64,000 nucleotides of DNA from JAFGGG01 sp964634205 (GCA_964634205.1 CAZWKE010000001.1:1-64000); one strand, 5' to 3'. Counted from the stretch's first letter, positions 25,322 to 34,001 are shown. Notes: generated by a model from the letters alone, not told the origin. Translations and numbers: made by a program.

Positions 25322-25960
25322 CTATTCCTGATTTAAGGCTTTACGAATCAGCTTGAGGGGAAATCCCCGGGCATGCAGCCGCCGCATCAATTTGATCCGG
25401 TCTATGTTTCGGTTTTTCGCAACCAAATCCAGAATAGCATTATATTCCTGCTCTTCACTATATTCCCGCAGTGCCGCCTGCGCGATTTGCCTGTCTATGC
25501 CCGCACGGGCCAAATCTCTTAACAGGGCGAACCTGCCTTTATTCCCTTTCTTGATCAGGGAAGACAACCACAACCTGGCGAACGCGGCGTCATCCAGGTA
25601 CCCCCGCTCACTTAAATCATCAATAACACGGGAAATATCATCTTCCTGAAATCCTTTTTTCAACAGCTTCAGTTTTAACTGCAGGCGGGAATGCGGCCTC
25701 CCGGCGAGCAGAACAAATGCCCGCTCCCGTATCTCGGTTATCCGGGACAACGCCTCCAGTTCGAGTATCTCAGGAAGGCTCAAGGTCAGCCCGGATATAA
25801 GCATCCTCTTTTCTATTATTTCACTTAACAGAATTATGTCAGGGTAATTTTGAAAGGTAATTCTACTTTTTTTAATACGCCCCGTTTTTTTAATTATTGC
25901 GGTTATGGTATATTTAACGTTTCGAGAATTGAAATCTTCTACGGGCGCCTCTTCTGCCAT
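25322..25960 (-). CDS. recX: RecX family regulator of RecA
   Basis: About 212 aa. An N-terminal beta-hairpin (VKYTITAIIKKTGRIKKSRITF) is followed by three-helix repeats typical of RecX (RAFVLLAGRPHSRLQLKLKLLKKGF, then DDISRVIDDLSERGYLDDAAFARLWL). RecX binds in the groove of RecA filaments and limits them. No recA is in view. The gene overlaps the 3' end of rpsI by about 45 bp. The conserved part begins after the rpsI stop, but the nearest usable start in frame is the ATG at 25960, inside rpsI; a further one is at 25990. It may depend on ribosomes arriving from rpsI. Confidence 0.75.
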   Translation of the reverse strand: MAEEAPVEDFNSRNVKYTITAIIKKTGRIKKSRITFQNYPDIILLSEIIEKRMLISGLTLSLPEILELEALSRITEIRERAFVLLAGRPHSRLQLKLKLLKKGFQEDDISRVIDDLSERGYLDDAAFARLWLSSLIKKGNKGRFALLRDLARAGIDRQIAQAALREYSEEQEYNAILDLVAKNRNIDRIKLMRRLHARGFPLKLIRKALNQE

Positions 25961-26306
25961 ATTTCTTACGCTCAACCATACGCGGGTCACGGGTCAATAG
26001 CCCGTTAGACTTCAGAGACGACATATTGCTTTGATCCGCCTTTACCAGACCCCTGGCAATACCATGCCGGACGGCACCGGCCTGGCTTGAAACGCCGCCG
26101 CCTGTTACGGTAACTAACAGATCATAATTGGTCACATTATCCGTAATCTGCAGTGGCTGCTTTACGATTATCTGATGCCAGGAAACGGGGAAATATTCAT
26201 TGAGCTTTTTCCCGTTTACCGTTATTTCGCCCGTACCTTTTCTTACGAACACCCGAGCCACCGATGTTTTTCTTCTTCCCGTTGCAATACTTAAATTCTT
26301 TGCCAA
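25914..26306 (-). CDS. rpsI: 30S ribosomal protein S9
   Basis: 130 aa with the full family layout: start ATGRRKTSVARVFV, the GEITVNGK loop, and the invariant basic C-terminal tail ending FSKR, which reaches the tRNA in the P site. It follows rplM by 10 bp, the usual L13-S9 operon. Confidence 0.98.
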   Translation of the reverse strand: MAKNLSIATGRRKTSVARVFVRKGTGEITVNGKKLNEYFPVSWHQIIVKQPLQITDNVTNYDLLVTVTGGGVSSQAGAVRHGIARGLVKADQSNMSSLKSNGLLTRDPRMVERKKYGRRGARRRFQFSKR

Positions 26307-26316
26307 CTGTTATCTC

Positions 26317-26745
26317 CTACACGTCCAGTTTTTCAGGATTTTGGGCCTGATGCGGATGTTCCGCTCCAGCGTATACCTTTACATTTTTAAACAGTTTTCT
26401 TCCCATTCGTCCTCTGGGCAACATTCCCTTGATAGCATGTTCCAGCGGAAATGTGGGTTTTTTCTGTATTTTCTTTGCCAGATTCTCAGACTTTAACCCG
26501 CCGGGATATCCGGAATGCCGGTAATACATTTTTTGCTGAGTTTTCTTACCGGTTACCTGAATCTTATCGGCATTTATAATGACGATTTTATCACCAACTT
26601 CCATATGCGGTGAATAAATCGCTTTATGTTTACCCCGTAATATAGGAACCACTCCGGCTGCGAGTCTGCCGAGTGTTTTCCCCTCGGCATCCACAATATA
26701 CCATTTCTGAGTAATATCCCTCTTTTTTGCAAAAATAGTCTTCAT
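26317..26745 (-). CDS. rplM: 50S ribosomal protein L13
   Basis: 142 aa with the L13 blocks WYIVDAEGKTLGRLA, VIINADKIQVTGKK and AIKGMLPRGRMGRKLF. First gene of the rplM-rpsI operon. L13 is an early assembly protein of the large subunit. A promoter and an inverted repeat lie just upstream. Confidence 0.98.
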   Translation of the reverse strand: MKTIFAKKRDITQKWYIVDAEGKTLGRLAAGVVPILRGKHKAIYSPHMEVGDKIVIINADKIQVTGKKTQQKMYYRHSGYPGGLKSENLAKKIQKKPTFPLEHAIKGMLPRGRMGRKLFKNVKVYAGAEHPHQAQNPEKLDV

Positions 26746-26770
26746 ACAAACGATACCTTTAATTTGAATT

Positions 26771-26815
26771 TATGTAAGGAACTCACATACTTACATATTA
26801 CCCAAATTATGTCAA
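26771..26815 (-). promoter_or_regulatory. rplM-rpsI promoter with overlapping inverted repeat
   Basis: Perfect -35 TTGACA (26810-26815), 17-bp spacer, -10 AAGTAT (26787-26792). An inverted repeat TATGTAAG (26771-26778) and CTTACATA (26790-26797), spacer 11, covers the -10 and the expected transcription start. It could be an operator or a leader hairpin. Confidence 0.5.
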
Positions 26816-26822
26816 GCTGTTT

Positions 26823-27056
26823 TTATTCCTCTTTGCCCGCGCTTTTCTCTTCTTTTTTGGCTTCAATTTTATCTTTGATGTCGGCTATTCCAATAAAAAA
26901 TGCAATGATTCCTATTAAAAGCGCTAAAATCGGTACTCCGCCTTTAAGAAAACTGAGCACATAAGGCCACCAGTCCTGTCCATAAAGTATATTCGCCGGT
27001 AATACAGTCCACACTGCCACTGCAATAAAAATTAAACCTATTATAAGTGCAATCAT
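26823..27056 (-). CDS. Small two-helix membrane protein
   Basis: 77 aa. Two hydrophobic helices (IALIIGLIFIAVAVWTVL and VPILALLIGIIAFFIGIA) are followed by a charged tail (KIEAKKEEKSAGKEE). No family recognised. A strong AAGGAGG precedes the ATG and a good promoter lies about 45 bp upstream, so it is probably well expressed on its own. The role cannot be read; small proteins of this shape often sit in the inner membrane as stress or scaffold proteins. Confidence 0.75.
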   Translation of the reverse strand: MIALIIGLIFIAVAVWTVLPANILYGQDWWPYVLSFLKGGVPILALLIGIIAFFIGIADIKDKIEAKKEEKSAGKEE

Positions 27057-27097
27057 TCACATTCCTCCTTGTTTTTGGTAAAAAAGTTCCTTCTGCA

Positions 27098-27125
27098 AAG
27101 ATAGCTATATTTTTAATTATGTCAA
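27098..27125 (-). promoter_or_regulatory. Sigma-70 promoter of the small membrane protein
   Basis: Perfect TTGACA (27120-27125), 16-bp spacer, -10 TATCTT (27098-27103). Confidence 0.55.
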
Positions 27126-27139
27126 CTCCTTTTTTGAAG

Positions 27140-27174
27140 TTTTTTTGTAGTGCTGCGAACCTTGTTGGTTTTTC
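27140..27174 (+). repeat. Dispersed intergenic repeat, copy A
   Basis: T-run, then GTAGTGCTGCGAACCTTGTT, then G and another T-run. It matches copies B (32691) and C (57393) almost base for base. This copy lies between the divergent small membrane protein and ferredoxin genes. Confidence 0.6.
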
Positions 27175-27215
27175 CATCTTAAACTTAAAATTCCTGTAAA
27201 ACATGTCACTTCTAC

Positions 27216-27244
27216 TTGCAAAAACATGCTTTTTTTATTAATTT
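27216..27244 (+). promoter_or_regulatory. Candidate ferredoxin promoter
   Basis: TTGCAA (27216-27221), 17-bp spacer, TAATTT (27239-27244), about 34 bp before the ATG. Confidence 0.35.
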
Positions 27245-27277
27245 AGGGCTATACCAATCTTTACAAAGGAGTATCTA

Positions 27278-27463
27278 ATGAAGGTCAGAATAGATGCTGA
27301 TTTATGCACGGGATGCGCCCTGTGTACAGACAGCCTTCCGGAAATATTCACCATGGCTGATGACGTAGCGAAGGTAACAAAAGCGGACGTTCCTGCAGAC
27401 CAGGAATCCGCTGTTAGCGAAGCTGCTGATGACTGTCCGGCGGAAGCTATAATTGTTGAATAA
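27278..27463 (+). CDS. Single-cluster 4Fe-4S ferredoxin
   Basis: 61 aa, acidic. Ligands are Cys10, Cys13 and Cys16 (CTGCALC) and a distal Cys near residue 53 (DDCPAEAI), giving one 4Fe-4S cluster. This fits the short monocluster ferredoxins of Thermotoga and clostridial type. It would carry electrons in fermentation or to radical SAM enzymes. AAAGGAG lies 7 nt before the ATG and a strong terminator follows, so it is a one-gene transcript. Confidence 0.93.
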   Translation: MKVRIDADLCTGCALCTDSLPEIFTMADDVAKVTKADVPADQESAVSEAADDCPAEAIIVE

Positions 27464-27503
27464 AAAAAAGGGCCGTTTTCTCTGAATAAACGGCCCTTTT
27501 TTA
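27464..27503 (+). terminator. Strong rho-independent terminator after the ferredoxin gene
   Basis: Arms GGGCCGTTT (27470-27478) and AAACGGCCC (27488-27496), flanked by an A-run before and a T-run after, so it could work in both directions. Confidence 0.92.
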
Positions 27504-27568
27504 TTTCCATAAAACCCACCTTATAATTATTTGCGATATTGCAAAAACATGATAAAATTAATACCAGT

Positions 27569-29278
27569 ATGAAAAAGCTGTTTCTACTGCCGGTAACTCT
27601 GTTCGGTGCTTATCTCCTGTGTACCTCCTTTCTTACCCCGCAGGGAGAACAACACTGGCGCTTTATTACGGGGGGAAGAGTCCGGTCCGCGCCTGCGGTC
27701 GGGCAGAACGGCGTAATCTATGTGATTGCGGAGGACCGATACCTCTATGCGCTCAATCCGGACGGGAAAAGGCTTTGGCGCCTCTATCTGGAAAAACGCG
27801 TCAGTGATTGCTTTTCCGTAGGGTATGACGGAAGCATCTACGTGGGATTAAAAACGGGAATTATTCTGGCAATAAATCCTTACGGAAAAACAATCTGGCA
27901 ATTTGATACAAAAGCGGAGATAAAGTATGCACCGGCCCTGTTTCGTGACGGTACCGTCCTGTTTACCACCCAAAATGGTGATTTGTTTGCACTATCACAT
28001 ACGGGACTGCTCCGGTGGAAGAAAAGTCTAAGCCTACCTCCGGCTGACAGCCCTGTTACCGATGTTGACGGTACGATTTATGTTCCGCTTGCCGGGGCCG
28101 AATTGCTGGCCCTGTATCCGTGGGGTGAAACCAAATGGCGGCTGTCACTCATAGGGGAACCGGACAGTCCGGCTATAAGCGCAAACGGTACCGTGCTTGT
28201 GGGAACCGATGCCGGACTGCTTTATGCCGTGGATACTGACGGTACGGTATTCTGGAGGGCATTATTTGATTCACCGGTACTCTATTCCGTACTCGATAAA
28301 AGCGGCAACATCTATGGAACCCTTGCGGACGGCCGCGTTTTCTGTATAAGCCCTGAAGGCAAGATCCTATGGTCGGTCCGTCTGGGAAAACGGATATCAC
28401 GTTCACCCGCACTGGGACAGAGCGGTACGATATATGTCGCTACCGACAATAATTTTTTATATGCGCTCTCTCCCGGCGGTGCGGTACTCTGGTCTCTCCC
28501 GGTAAAAGGTGAATTAACGCATCCCGTTCTCTCGCCACAGGGTATGCTCTATGCGGGATCGAGTGACTGGTTGGTTTATGCTTTTCAGGCGGAGAAATCC
28601 CAGCAAAGCGCCTGGCCGTTGTACGGACACGATTCCCTGCATTCGGGCAGCTCTTCGAGAAAAAAACAATCCTATGATATAAACAAACAGTATGCCGGTA
28701 ATCCGGATTTTCTGTATTTTAAAAACCTGCTGCTGTCAAACAACCCGCATCTCATTGAAAAGGGACTCACTGCGGCCGAGGAACGGTACAGACATTCCAC
28801 CATTTATTCCGCAAAGGAGTATTTGTTCTATCTTCTTGGGTTGGTAGCGGGAAAAAACATAGTAGAATATGAAAAGGGATTTCATTATCCCACAGCCGGA
28901 TATTCAAAAATACGTGAACGGGCCTGCCGGCTTTATACCTTAATCGGCGGATTCTATTCCCGGAACCTCCTGCTGCGGATTATGCGGGACGACCGGGATA
29001 TCAGCATGAAAACCACGGCCGTTCATTGCCTGGGGATGCTGCAAAGTGATCCGCGGGGTGCGGCGGTCAGGATTATGGCCTCACTGGTTTTTTCAGCCGG
29101 TCGAAACACGCCGAACAACAGCCTGGCCCGGGAGGTAATACGTGCAATGGGAAGCATTGCCCGTTACCAGGGAGCACTCCCGCGGGAAGGCATAAAGGCA
29201 CTGCTCGCTATTACAGGCGGTAATTATCTTGATAATGTAAAACAGCAGGCCGTATACACCTTAGAAAAATTACAATAA
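27569..29278 (+). CDS. Exported PQQ-type beta-propeller protein
   Basis: About 569 aa. A signal peptide (MKKLFLLPVTLFGAYLLCTS) is followed by at least seven blade-like repeats of the form GxIYVxxxDxxLYALxxxGxxxW (for example GTIYVATDNNFLYALSPGG), the PQQ/BamB-like beta-propeller pattern. The last 170 residues are helical, with HEAT-like pieces (MKTTAVHCLGML, VKQQAVYTLEKL). It is probably a periplasmic or surface scaffold; no PQQ-dehydrogenase catalytic residues are evident. The ATG at 27569 begins the signal peptide; no clear ribosome site is seen. It is followed after 16 bp by the P83/100 gene. Confidence 0.75.
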   Translation: MKKLFLLPVTLFGAYLLCTSFLTPQGEQHWRFITGGRVRSAPAVGQNGVIYVIAEDRYLYALNPDGKRLWRLYLEKRVSDCFSVGYDGSIYVGLKTGIILAINPYGKTIWQFDTKAEIKYAPALFRDGTVLFTTQNGDLFALSHTGLLRWKKSLSLPPADSPVTDVDGTIYVPLAGAELLALYPWGETKWRLSLIGEPDSPAISANGTVLVGTDAGLLYAVDTDGTVFWRALFDSPVLYSVLDKSGNIYGTLADGRVFCISPEGKILWSVRLGKRISRSPALGQSGTIYVATDNNFLYALSPGGAVLWSLPVKGELTHPVLSPQGMLYAGSSDWLVYAFQAEKSQQSAWPLYGHDSLHSGSSSRKKQSYDINKQYAGNPDFLYFKNLLLSNNPHLIEKGLTAAEERYRHSTIYSAKEYLFYLLGLVAGKNIVEYEKGFHYPTAGYSKIRERACRLYTLIGGFYSRNLLLRIMRDDRDISMKTTAVHCLGMLQSDPRGAAVRIMASLVFSAGRNTPNNSLAREVIRAMGSIARYQGALPREGIKALLAITGGNYLDNVKQQAVYTLEKLQ

Positions 29279-29294
29279 ACAAGGAGGGTGTGCA

Positions 29295-30824
29295 ATGAAA
29301 AAATATTTTATCATCTGCCTGTTTTTCCTGCTGGCCGTATACTCCTGGTGCCAGCTGAAGGTTGATCAAACTGAAATTTCCAAGGGCAAGCAAATTGACT
29401 TTGTCGGATACAGCGGCCCTTACCTCTATTATTACACCCTGGAAGAAATACGCAATATAGGAGCGTTCCTTGGCGGTAATATTACCAAGACCTATTCCCG
29501 CTCCACCTATAACGCGCTGTACGCAATAATTCACGCCTATGATCCGTCGGATACTTCGGATAAACTGGACGCGGATATATTCGTTATTGAACCCGGCGCG
29601 TTTTTGGATAATGTAAAAAACCTGCGTGTTATCCTGGCCGGTTTTCTGGAAAAGGCTTATGGGTATTCCTATAACGATGCCCTTACGATCGCAAAATTTA
29701 TCACTTACTATAATGCGACCTTTAGAGGAAATATTTCCTACTTCAGCCGACGGTATAAAAACATCGTGCTCAAACATATTAAACATTCCGACGCCGGGCT
29801 TGCCGTAACCTACAGAGAATGGCCGGGAAAAACCAAGGTACTGATCCCCTTGAACCAGGATATGCAAAACGGTAATCTTAACTCACTGGACACCGGCGAA
29901 CTTACCAATGAAAAGGTCATCCAGGATTTGAAAAAACGTGAGGACAAGGGTGTTGAAGACAGAAAAGACATGGTAGAGGTCCAGGAAAAGGGATTGGAAC
30001 AGGCTGAAAAAAAACTCGCGGAAGACAAGGCAAAACTACAGGAAGACAAACAAAAGCTTGAAGAAGACAAGCGTAAACTTGCGGAAGACAAAAAAAACGG
30101 GACTTTAACCGACTCCCAGATAAAGGAAAAGGAAGCGGATATCAAAAAAAGAGAGGCCGACATAAAGCAAAGAGAGCAGGACATCACCCGGAGGGAAGAG
30201 GAAATCAAAAAGAAACAGGAGGATGTGAAAAAGACCAGGGAGGATATCGTCACCGATGAGCGCAGCCTGCCTGCTGAAAATAAGTCCACCGACCGCCAGG
30301 CAAGCACAAACACGGTTCCGGACACCGGGACAGGCAAGGCCCTGTTTTTAAAGATTGCAGACGGGGCGGAAGACGCAAAAGGAGAATTGGTGCTGCTGGA
30401 TTTCAAGACAAACAGCCTCATGGCCCGTTCCGACAGCCTTAATATTAAAGAACGGAAGTTCTATGTCTTTGCCGACGGCATTCTGGTGGTGGCATCCCCC
30501 GGGGGCGGCGGGGAGAATTATCTACTGCTGCTTGATCCGTTATCATTAAAAGAAACCATACGCAGCAAAGAACAGGTCTTTGGCAGGGCGATTGTAATCA
30601 TCAGCGGAAACAATATCTATACGGTGGTAAAAATGGGCAACTCCTATTATATCGGGAAGTTCGATCGCAACCTAAAACTGTTAAACGCCTCGCAGGAGGA
30701 GGTAAATCCCCTGACGCCTCTTGTTCTTTCGGGCAGGTCGCTCTACGCACAATCAAAAAGGGGAAGGGCGCTGCAGTTGTCTCCGACGGATCTTTCACTG
30801 CAAAACTCCGCTTCGTTACCGTAA
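29295..30824 (+). CDS. P83/100-family spirochaetal antigen
   Basis: 509 aa. A signal peptide (MKKYFIICLFFLLAVYSWC) is followed by an N-terminal globular domain (about 20-200) that lines up with Borrelia P83/100: IDFVGYSGPYLYYYTLEEI, ALTIAKFITYYNATFRGNISYF, AGLAVTYREWPGKTKVLIPL. A charged coiled coil of repeated EDKxKLxED units covers about 220-320, and a C-terminal propeller-like domain closes the protein (GELVLLDFKTNSLM, LLLLDPLSLKE). The family is characteristic of spirochaetes and envelope-associated; its molecular role is unknown. AAGGAGG precedes the ATG at good spacing. Co-transcribed with the upstream propeller gene and the downstream cobalamin adenosyltransferase. Confidence 0.88.
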   Translation: MKKYFIICLFFLLAVYSWCQLKVDQTEISKGKQIDFVGYSGPYLYYYTLEEIRNIGAFLGGNITKTYSRSTYNALYAIIHAYDPSDTSDKLDADIFVIEPGAFLDNVKNLRVILAGFLEKAYGYSYNDALTIAKFITYYNATFRGNISYFSRRYKNIVLKHIKHSDAGLAVTYREWPGKTKVLIPLNQDMQNGNLNSLDTGELTNEKVIQDLKKREDKGVEDRKDMVEVQEKGLEQAEKKLAEDKAKLQEDKQKLEEDKRKLAEDKKNGTLTDSQIKEKEADIKKREADIKQREQDITRREEEIKKKQEDVKKTREDIVTDERSLPAENKSTDRQASTNTVPDTGTGKALFLKIADGAEDAKGELVLLDFKTNSLMARSDSLNIKERKFYVFADGILVVASPGGGGENYLLLLDPLSLKETIRSKEQVFGRAIVIISGNNIYTVVKMGNSYYIGKFDRNLKLLNASQEEVNPLTPLVLSGRSLYAQSKRGRALQLSPTDLSLQNSASLP

Positions 30825-30825
30825 T

Positions 30826-31350
30826 ATGGAACCGGGAATCATTATTGTCTTTACCGGCAATGGAAAGGGTAAAACCAGTGCTGCCCTGGGAACCGCACTG
30901 CGGGCGGCCGGACACCACTTAAAAGTGTGCATTATCCAATTCATCAAACACGAGAAGGTTGTATGCGGTGAACAGCTGGCTGTGCAAAACTATTTTCCGG
31001 ATGTAGAAATTCATACGCTGGGGCTCGGCTTTGTCCGATCCCCCCGCAACCGGGAAAAACATCAAAAGCAGGCACAAAAAGCGCTTTCGTTTGCCGCGGA
31101 AAAAATAGCTTCGGGCCGTTATGATCTGGTTGTTTTGGATGAACTGACCCATGTCGTTGCCTTACAGTTGATAGATGAAAATGAAATATTAAACGTGCTG
31201 AAAGGAAAACCGCGGCACGTTCATCTTGTCATTACCGGCAGGGATGCAACCCCCGGCCTGATTCAGGCAGCCGATCTGGTCACCGACTGCAGACAGGTAA
31301 AGCATCCGTATGAGTCCGGCCGGTCCGCCATCAAAGGGATCGATTTTTAA
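30826..31350 (+). CDS. cobO: Cob(I)alamin adenosyltransferase, CobA/BtuR type
   Basis: 174 aa. P-loop FTGNGKGKTSAALG near the N-terminus, CIIQFIK, and VVLDELTHVVALQLID match the CobA/CobO/BtuR family, which transfers the adenosyl group of ATP to cob(I)alamin to make coenzyme B12. The ATG begins one base after the P83/100 stop codon, with no ribosome site of its own, so translation is probably coupled. It would serve B12 enzymes; the B12-binding radical SAM protein in this window may use other cobalamin forms. The 3' end overlaps the convergent hybrid kinase by 20 bp. Confidence 0.9.
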   Translation: MEPGIIIVFTGNGKGKTSAALGTALRAAGHHLKVCIIQFIKHEKVVCGEQLAVQNYFPDVEIHTLGLGFVRSPRNREKHQKQAQKALSFAAEKIASGRYDLVVLDELTHVVALQLIDENEILNVLKGKPRHVHLVITGRDATPGLIQAADLVTDCRQVKHPYESGRSAIKGIDF

Positions 31351-32623
31351 GAACTGCGTGTATTGCCGCGACAAGCTCTTCAGGATGAAACGGCTTGGTA
31401 CAGACACGATAGTTTGCCGTATTGAAATTTTCCCTCAACTCATCGAGAACCAACTTGTCCTGCCCCAATGCTGTTGAAAAAACAATTTTTACCTGCGGAT
31501 CAATTTCAATTATTTTTTTTGCAGCGTCGATACCGGACAAAACAGGCATTGTAATATCGAGTATGAGTATCCGCGCCCTCAAGGCTCGGAACTGATTGAC
31601 GGCGTCCCTGCCGTTCAGGGCATACCCTGCGATATGAAATCCATTGTCCGCCAAAAGAGGCGCGGTTTTATAGTGTACATAAAGTGAATCGTCAACGAGA
31701 AGAACAGATGTTCCCTTTGGATTCTTTGATTTATAATTATTCAACTTGCGCCAGACCTTGCCGTTTTCCTGCTGTATGTTCTCCGTTCTCATCCGATCCA
31801 ACAGATTGGCAAATACAAGAGAATCCATATCCTGATCGATATCGGGGAATTCCAACTCAAGGATCCCTCTGATTACTTTGGCCTTGTTTTCGATATCTAC
31901 CCGGGAAAGTCCGTACCATTCCTCAAGCATATGGTACCCGTCGGCCAAACGGCGGATACGAAAAGCCGGAATGGTTACGATCATAACCGTCCCGCCCCCC
32001 GGATTGTCCTCTACCGCAATACTGCCGCCTTCTTTTTTCACAATATTTTTTACAATCCACAATCCCTTGCCCGTACCCTGTATATGTTTTGCCGATTCGG
32101 CCCTGTAGGAACGCTCAAAAATCCTGGACTTTTCCTCGTCAGAAATACCTATTCCGGAATCAGAGACCATAATCCGAATATGATCATCCAAATACCGCAG
32201 GCGAATAACGACTTTGCTCTCCGGTTCAGAGTATTTTAAGGCATTTTCAATTATATTGGAAAGGACGTTCTTAAAGACCCTTCCCGTCTCAATAAAAAAC
32301 AGCCTGCGGGAGCGGTAAGAAAAATCTATTCGCTTTTTTCCCATTGAAATGGATTCAATTAAATCTACCAGGGAGAATATTCTCTTCTCAAAACTGACAT
32401 ATCCCAGGGCTTCGGAAATAAGATTATACAATTCATTTACATTTTTATTCAGGGCTTCGGAAACCGTATCCGGGGGAAGATCCGCCAGTAAGGCAAAGAT
32501 ATTTGTGAACAAATTCCTTGAGTCATGGGCAAGAATATCCAACGTGGTTTGAAAGACAATTGCGTTTTCATTTAATTCTAATTCAATATCTTTCTGGTTT
32601 AGCTGCTGTTCCTTTGCCCGCAT
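31331..32623 (-). CDS. Soluble hybrid histidine kinase with C-terminal receiver
   Basis: 430 aa with no membrane segment. A short coiled N-terminus leads to the dimerisation helix with acceptor His in LAHDSRNLFTNI, then a HATPase (FKNVLSNIIENALKY, DSGIGISDEE, GTGKGLWIVKNI), a linker, and a receiver from about residue 305 (LLVDDSLYVHY, acceptor in LILDITMPVLSG, Lys in CTKPFHPEEL). There is no sensor domain, so input must come from a partner protein. It could supply phosphate to the orphan regulators at 23582-24548, though nothing in the sequence proves the pairing. Confidence 0.85.
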   Translation of the reverse strand: MRAKEQQLNQKDIELELNENAIVFQTTLDILAHDSRNLFTNIFALLADLPPDTVSEALNKNVNELYNLISEALGYVSFEKRIFSLVDLIESISMGKKRIDFSYRSRRLFFIETGRVFKNVLSNIIENALKYSEPESKVVIRLRYLDDHIRIMVSDSGIGISDEEKSRIFERSYRAESAKHIQGTGKGLWIVKNIVKKEGGSIAVEDNPGGGTVMIVTIPAFRIRRLADGYHMLEEWYGLSRVDIENKAKVIRGILELEFPDIDQDMDSLVFANLLDRMRTENIQQENGKVWRKLNNYKSKNPKGTSVLLVDDSLYVHYKTAPLLADNGFHIAGYALNGRDAVNQFRALRARILILDITMPVLSGIDAAKKIIEIDPQVKIVFSTALGQDKLVLDELRENFNTANYRVCTKPFHPEELVAAIHAVLKNRSL

Positions 32624-32690
32624 AAAAACCCCGTTATGCTGTTATTGATTCTATTATAGTGAATTTCAATGCAGTTTGCCAGAAGAGAGG

Positions 32691-32726
32691 TTTTTTTGTA
32701 GTGTTACGAAGCGTGTTGTTTTTTTC
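32691..32726 (+). repeat. Dispersed intergenic repeat, copy B
   Basis: T-run, then GTAGTGTTACGAAGCGTGTT, then G and a T-run that runs up to the stop codon of the SPOR gene. Read on the minus strand it is the start of that gene's 3' untranslated region. Confidence 0.6.
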
Positions 32727-33406
32727 TAGTTTACGGCTTTCCGTTTTACGGATACTTCGGAAATATAGCTGTTTTCCAGACCTTTCAGCGCTTTTATCCA
32801 GGACAAGAACTTTTCCGCCTCTTTTTTATTACTGTAGGGACCGATACGAACCCTGAAAAAAGTATCGCCCTTTACGTCCCTGGTCATTATTCTCCCGGTC
32901 AGGCCTTTGTCGGTCAGGGTGGCATTCAGAAGTTCCGCCTTATTCCTGTCTTTATAGGAGCCGGCCTGTATCCAATATTCCTTCACAATGACATTCCGCG
33001 TTTTATGGGGAGGAGTGACCGATCGGGTGGAATAAGAGGCGTTTTTTTCCGTGGCCTTGGGTTTCACGGTCTTTGGTTTGGTATTTTCCTGTTTATTTTC
33101 CTCTGCCGTTACCTGAATCTTTTCCTGCTTCTCCGTATCCTGGGCTTCCCCGGTGGCAGTCTCATCGGTGGTCACATTATCTTCTTCCAGAGTAGGCTCA
33201 AGCCCGCTTAACGGGAAATTTTCTCTTGTATAATCAAAGGCGTAACTTTCCGCGTTAATGCGAGACATCGGAGTATTTCCCACTCCTGCCTCATCGGGTT
33301 GCGGGACAAGCGTTTGGTCCTTCAATAGTACCAGCCCCCCCAACAGAACAATAATCGCGGCGATAGTTACCGAAAGCACAATCCAAATCAATTTTTGATT
33401 ATCCAT
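32726..33406 (-). CDS. SPOR-domain membrane protein
   Basis: 226 aa. One N-terminal membrane helix (LIWIVLSVTIAAIIVLLGGLVLL), a low-complexity charged linker (about 50-140), and a C-terminal SPOR domain (YWIQAGSYKDRNKAELL, FRVRIGPYSNKKEAEKFL). SPOR domains bind denuded peptidoglycan at division sites, so this is probably a cell-wall or division protein anchored in the inner membrane. It is last in the fliS-flgN-polA-coaE run, 5 bp after coaE. Confidence 0.85.
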   Translation of the reverse strand: MDNQKLIWIVLSVTIAAIIVLLGGLVLLKDQTLVPQPDEAGVGNTPMSRINAESYAFDYTRENFPLSGLEPTLEEDNVTTDETATGEAQDTEKQEKIQVTAEENKQENTKPKTVKPKATEKNASYSTRSVTPPHKTRNVIVKEYWIQAGSYKDRNKAELLNATLTDKGLTGRIMTRDVKGDTFFRVRIGPYSNKKEAEKFLSWIKALKGLENSYISEVSVKRKAVN

Positions 33407-33411
33407 ATAGT

Positions 33412-33999
33412 TTAACCCTCCGCCGTTTTTCTTTTCCGCAGGATTGCAGTTATCCGTACGGCAAGCATCTCGGCGCTTCCTTTATTGTATTCATAATAAA
33501 TATCGACCCCTTTGGTCTTTAATTTAGGGAAGATTCGTCTTTGGGCCAAAAATCTTTGCAGTAACGAGGGAATACTTAAGCCGTCCCGCCGCAAAGCCCG
33601 CTGCAGGCGAACAAAGAACGGCGCTTTAATTACAATTACAAAATCACACAATAAGTGAAGGTCCATCCTGAAAAGCAGGGCCGCGTTAAGGACATAATCT
33701 TGCGCTTTATTTTCGAGGATTCGGTTAATCTGTGTCTTCATGAGCGGGTGAAGGATTTCCTCCAGGCGCAACCTGTTTTTTTTACCGGCAAACACAAGTT
33801 TCCCCAGTTTCCGCCGGTCCACCTCTCCATTGTTATCCAGAATGGTGTCCCCAAACTCCGCGATAACCTTTTGTTTCTCCTGTTCAAGCACACGGTGCCC
33901 GATTTTATCCACATCCACCACGACGAAACCGCGCTTGCCGAGGACCCCAGCCGCCAGATTTTTACCCGCACAGTATCTGCCCGTCACCCCGATTACCAT
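33412..33999 (-). CDS. coaE: Dephospho-CoA kinase
   Basis: 195 aa. The P-loop is GVTGRYCAGKN, with Asn after the Lys where Ser/Thr is usual; I recall this variant from other spirochaetal CoaE proteins. DVDKIGHRVL matches the substrate Asp-His region, and ILHPLMK matches the CoaE HP block. It phosphorylates dephospho-CoA, the last step of CoA synthesis. The start abuts the polA stop codon, so it is translationally linked to polA, as in other spirochaetes. Confidence 0.88.
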   Translation of the reverse strand: MVIGVTGRYCAGKNLAAGVLGKRGFVVVDVDKIGHRVLEQEKQKVIAEFGDTILDNNGEVDRRKLGKLVFAGKKNRLRLEEILHPLMKTQINRILENKAQDYVLNAALLFRMDLHLLCDFVIVIKAPFFVRLQRALRRDGLSIPSLLQRFLAQRRIFPKLKTKGVDIYYEYNKGSAEMLAVRITAILRKRKTAEG

Positions 34000-34001
34000 G
34001 A

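Noticed and set aside
29930..30240. Repetitive sequence that might be a tandem DNA repeat
   Set aside because: The periodicity is of coiled-coil coding sequence (EDKxKL units) in P83/100; the DNA copies are not identical and fit codon-level repetition.
29810..30421. A Ser-rich open frame antisense to the P83/100 coiled coil
   Set aside because: The composition is the mirror of the Lys/Glu-rich repeats on the other strand.
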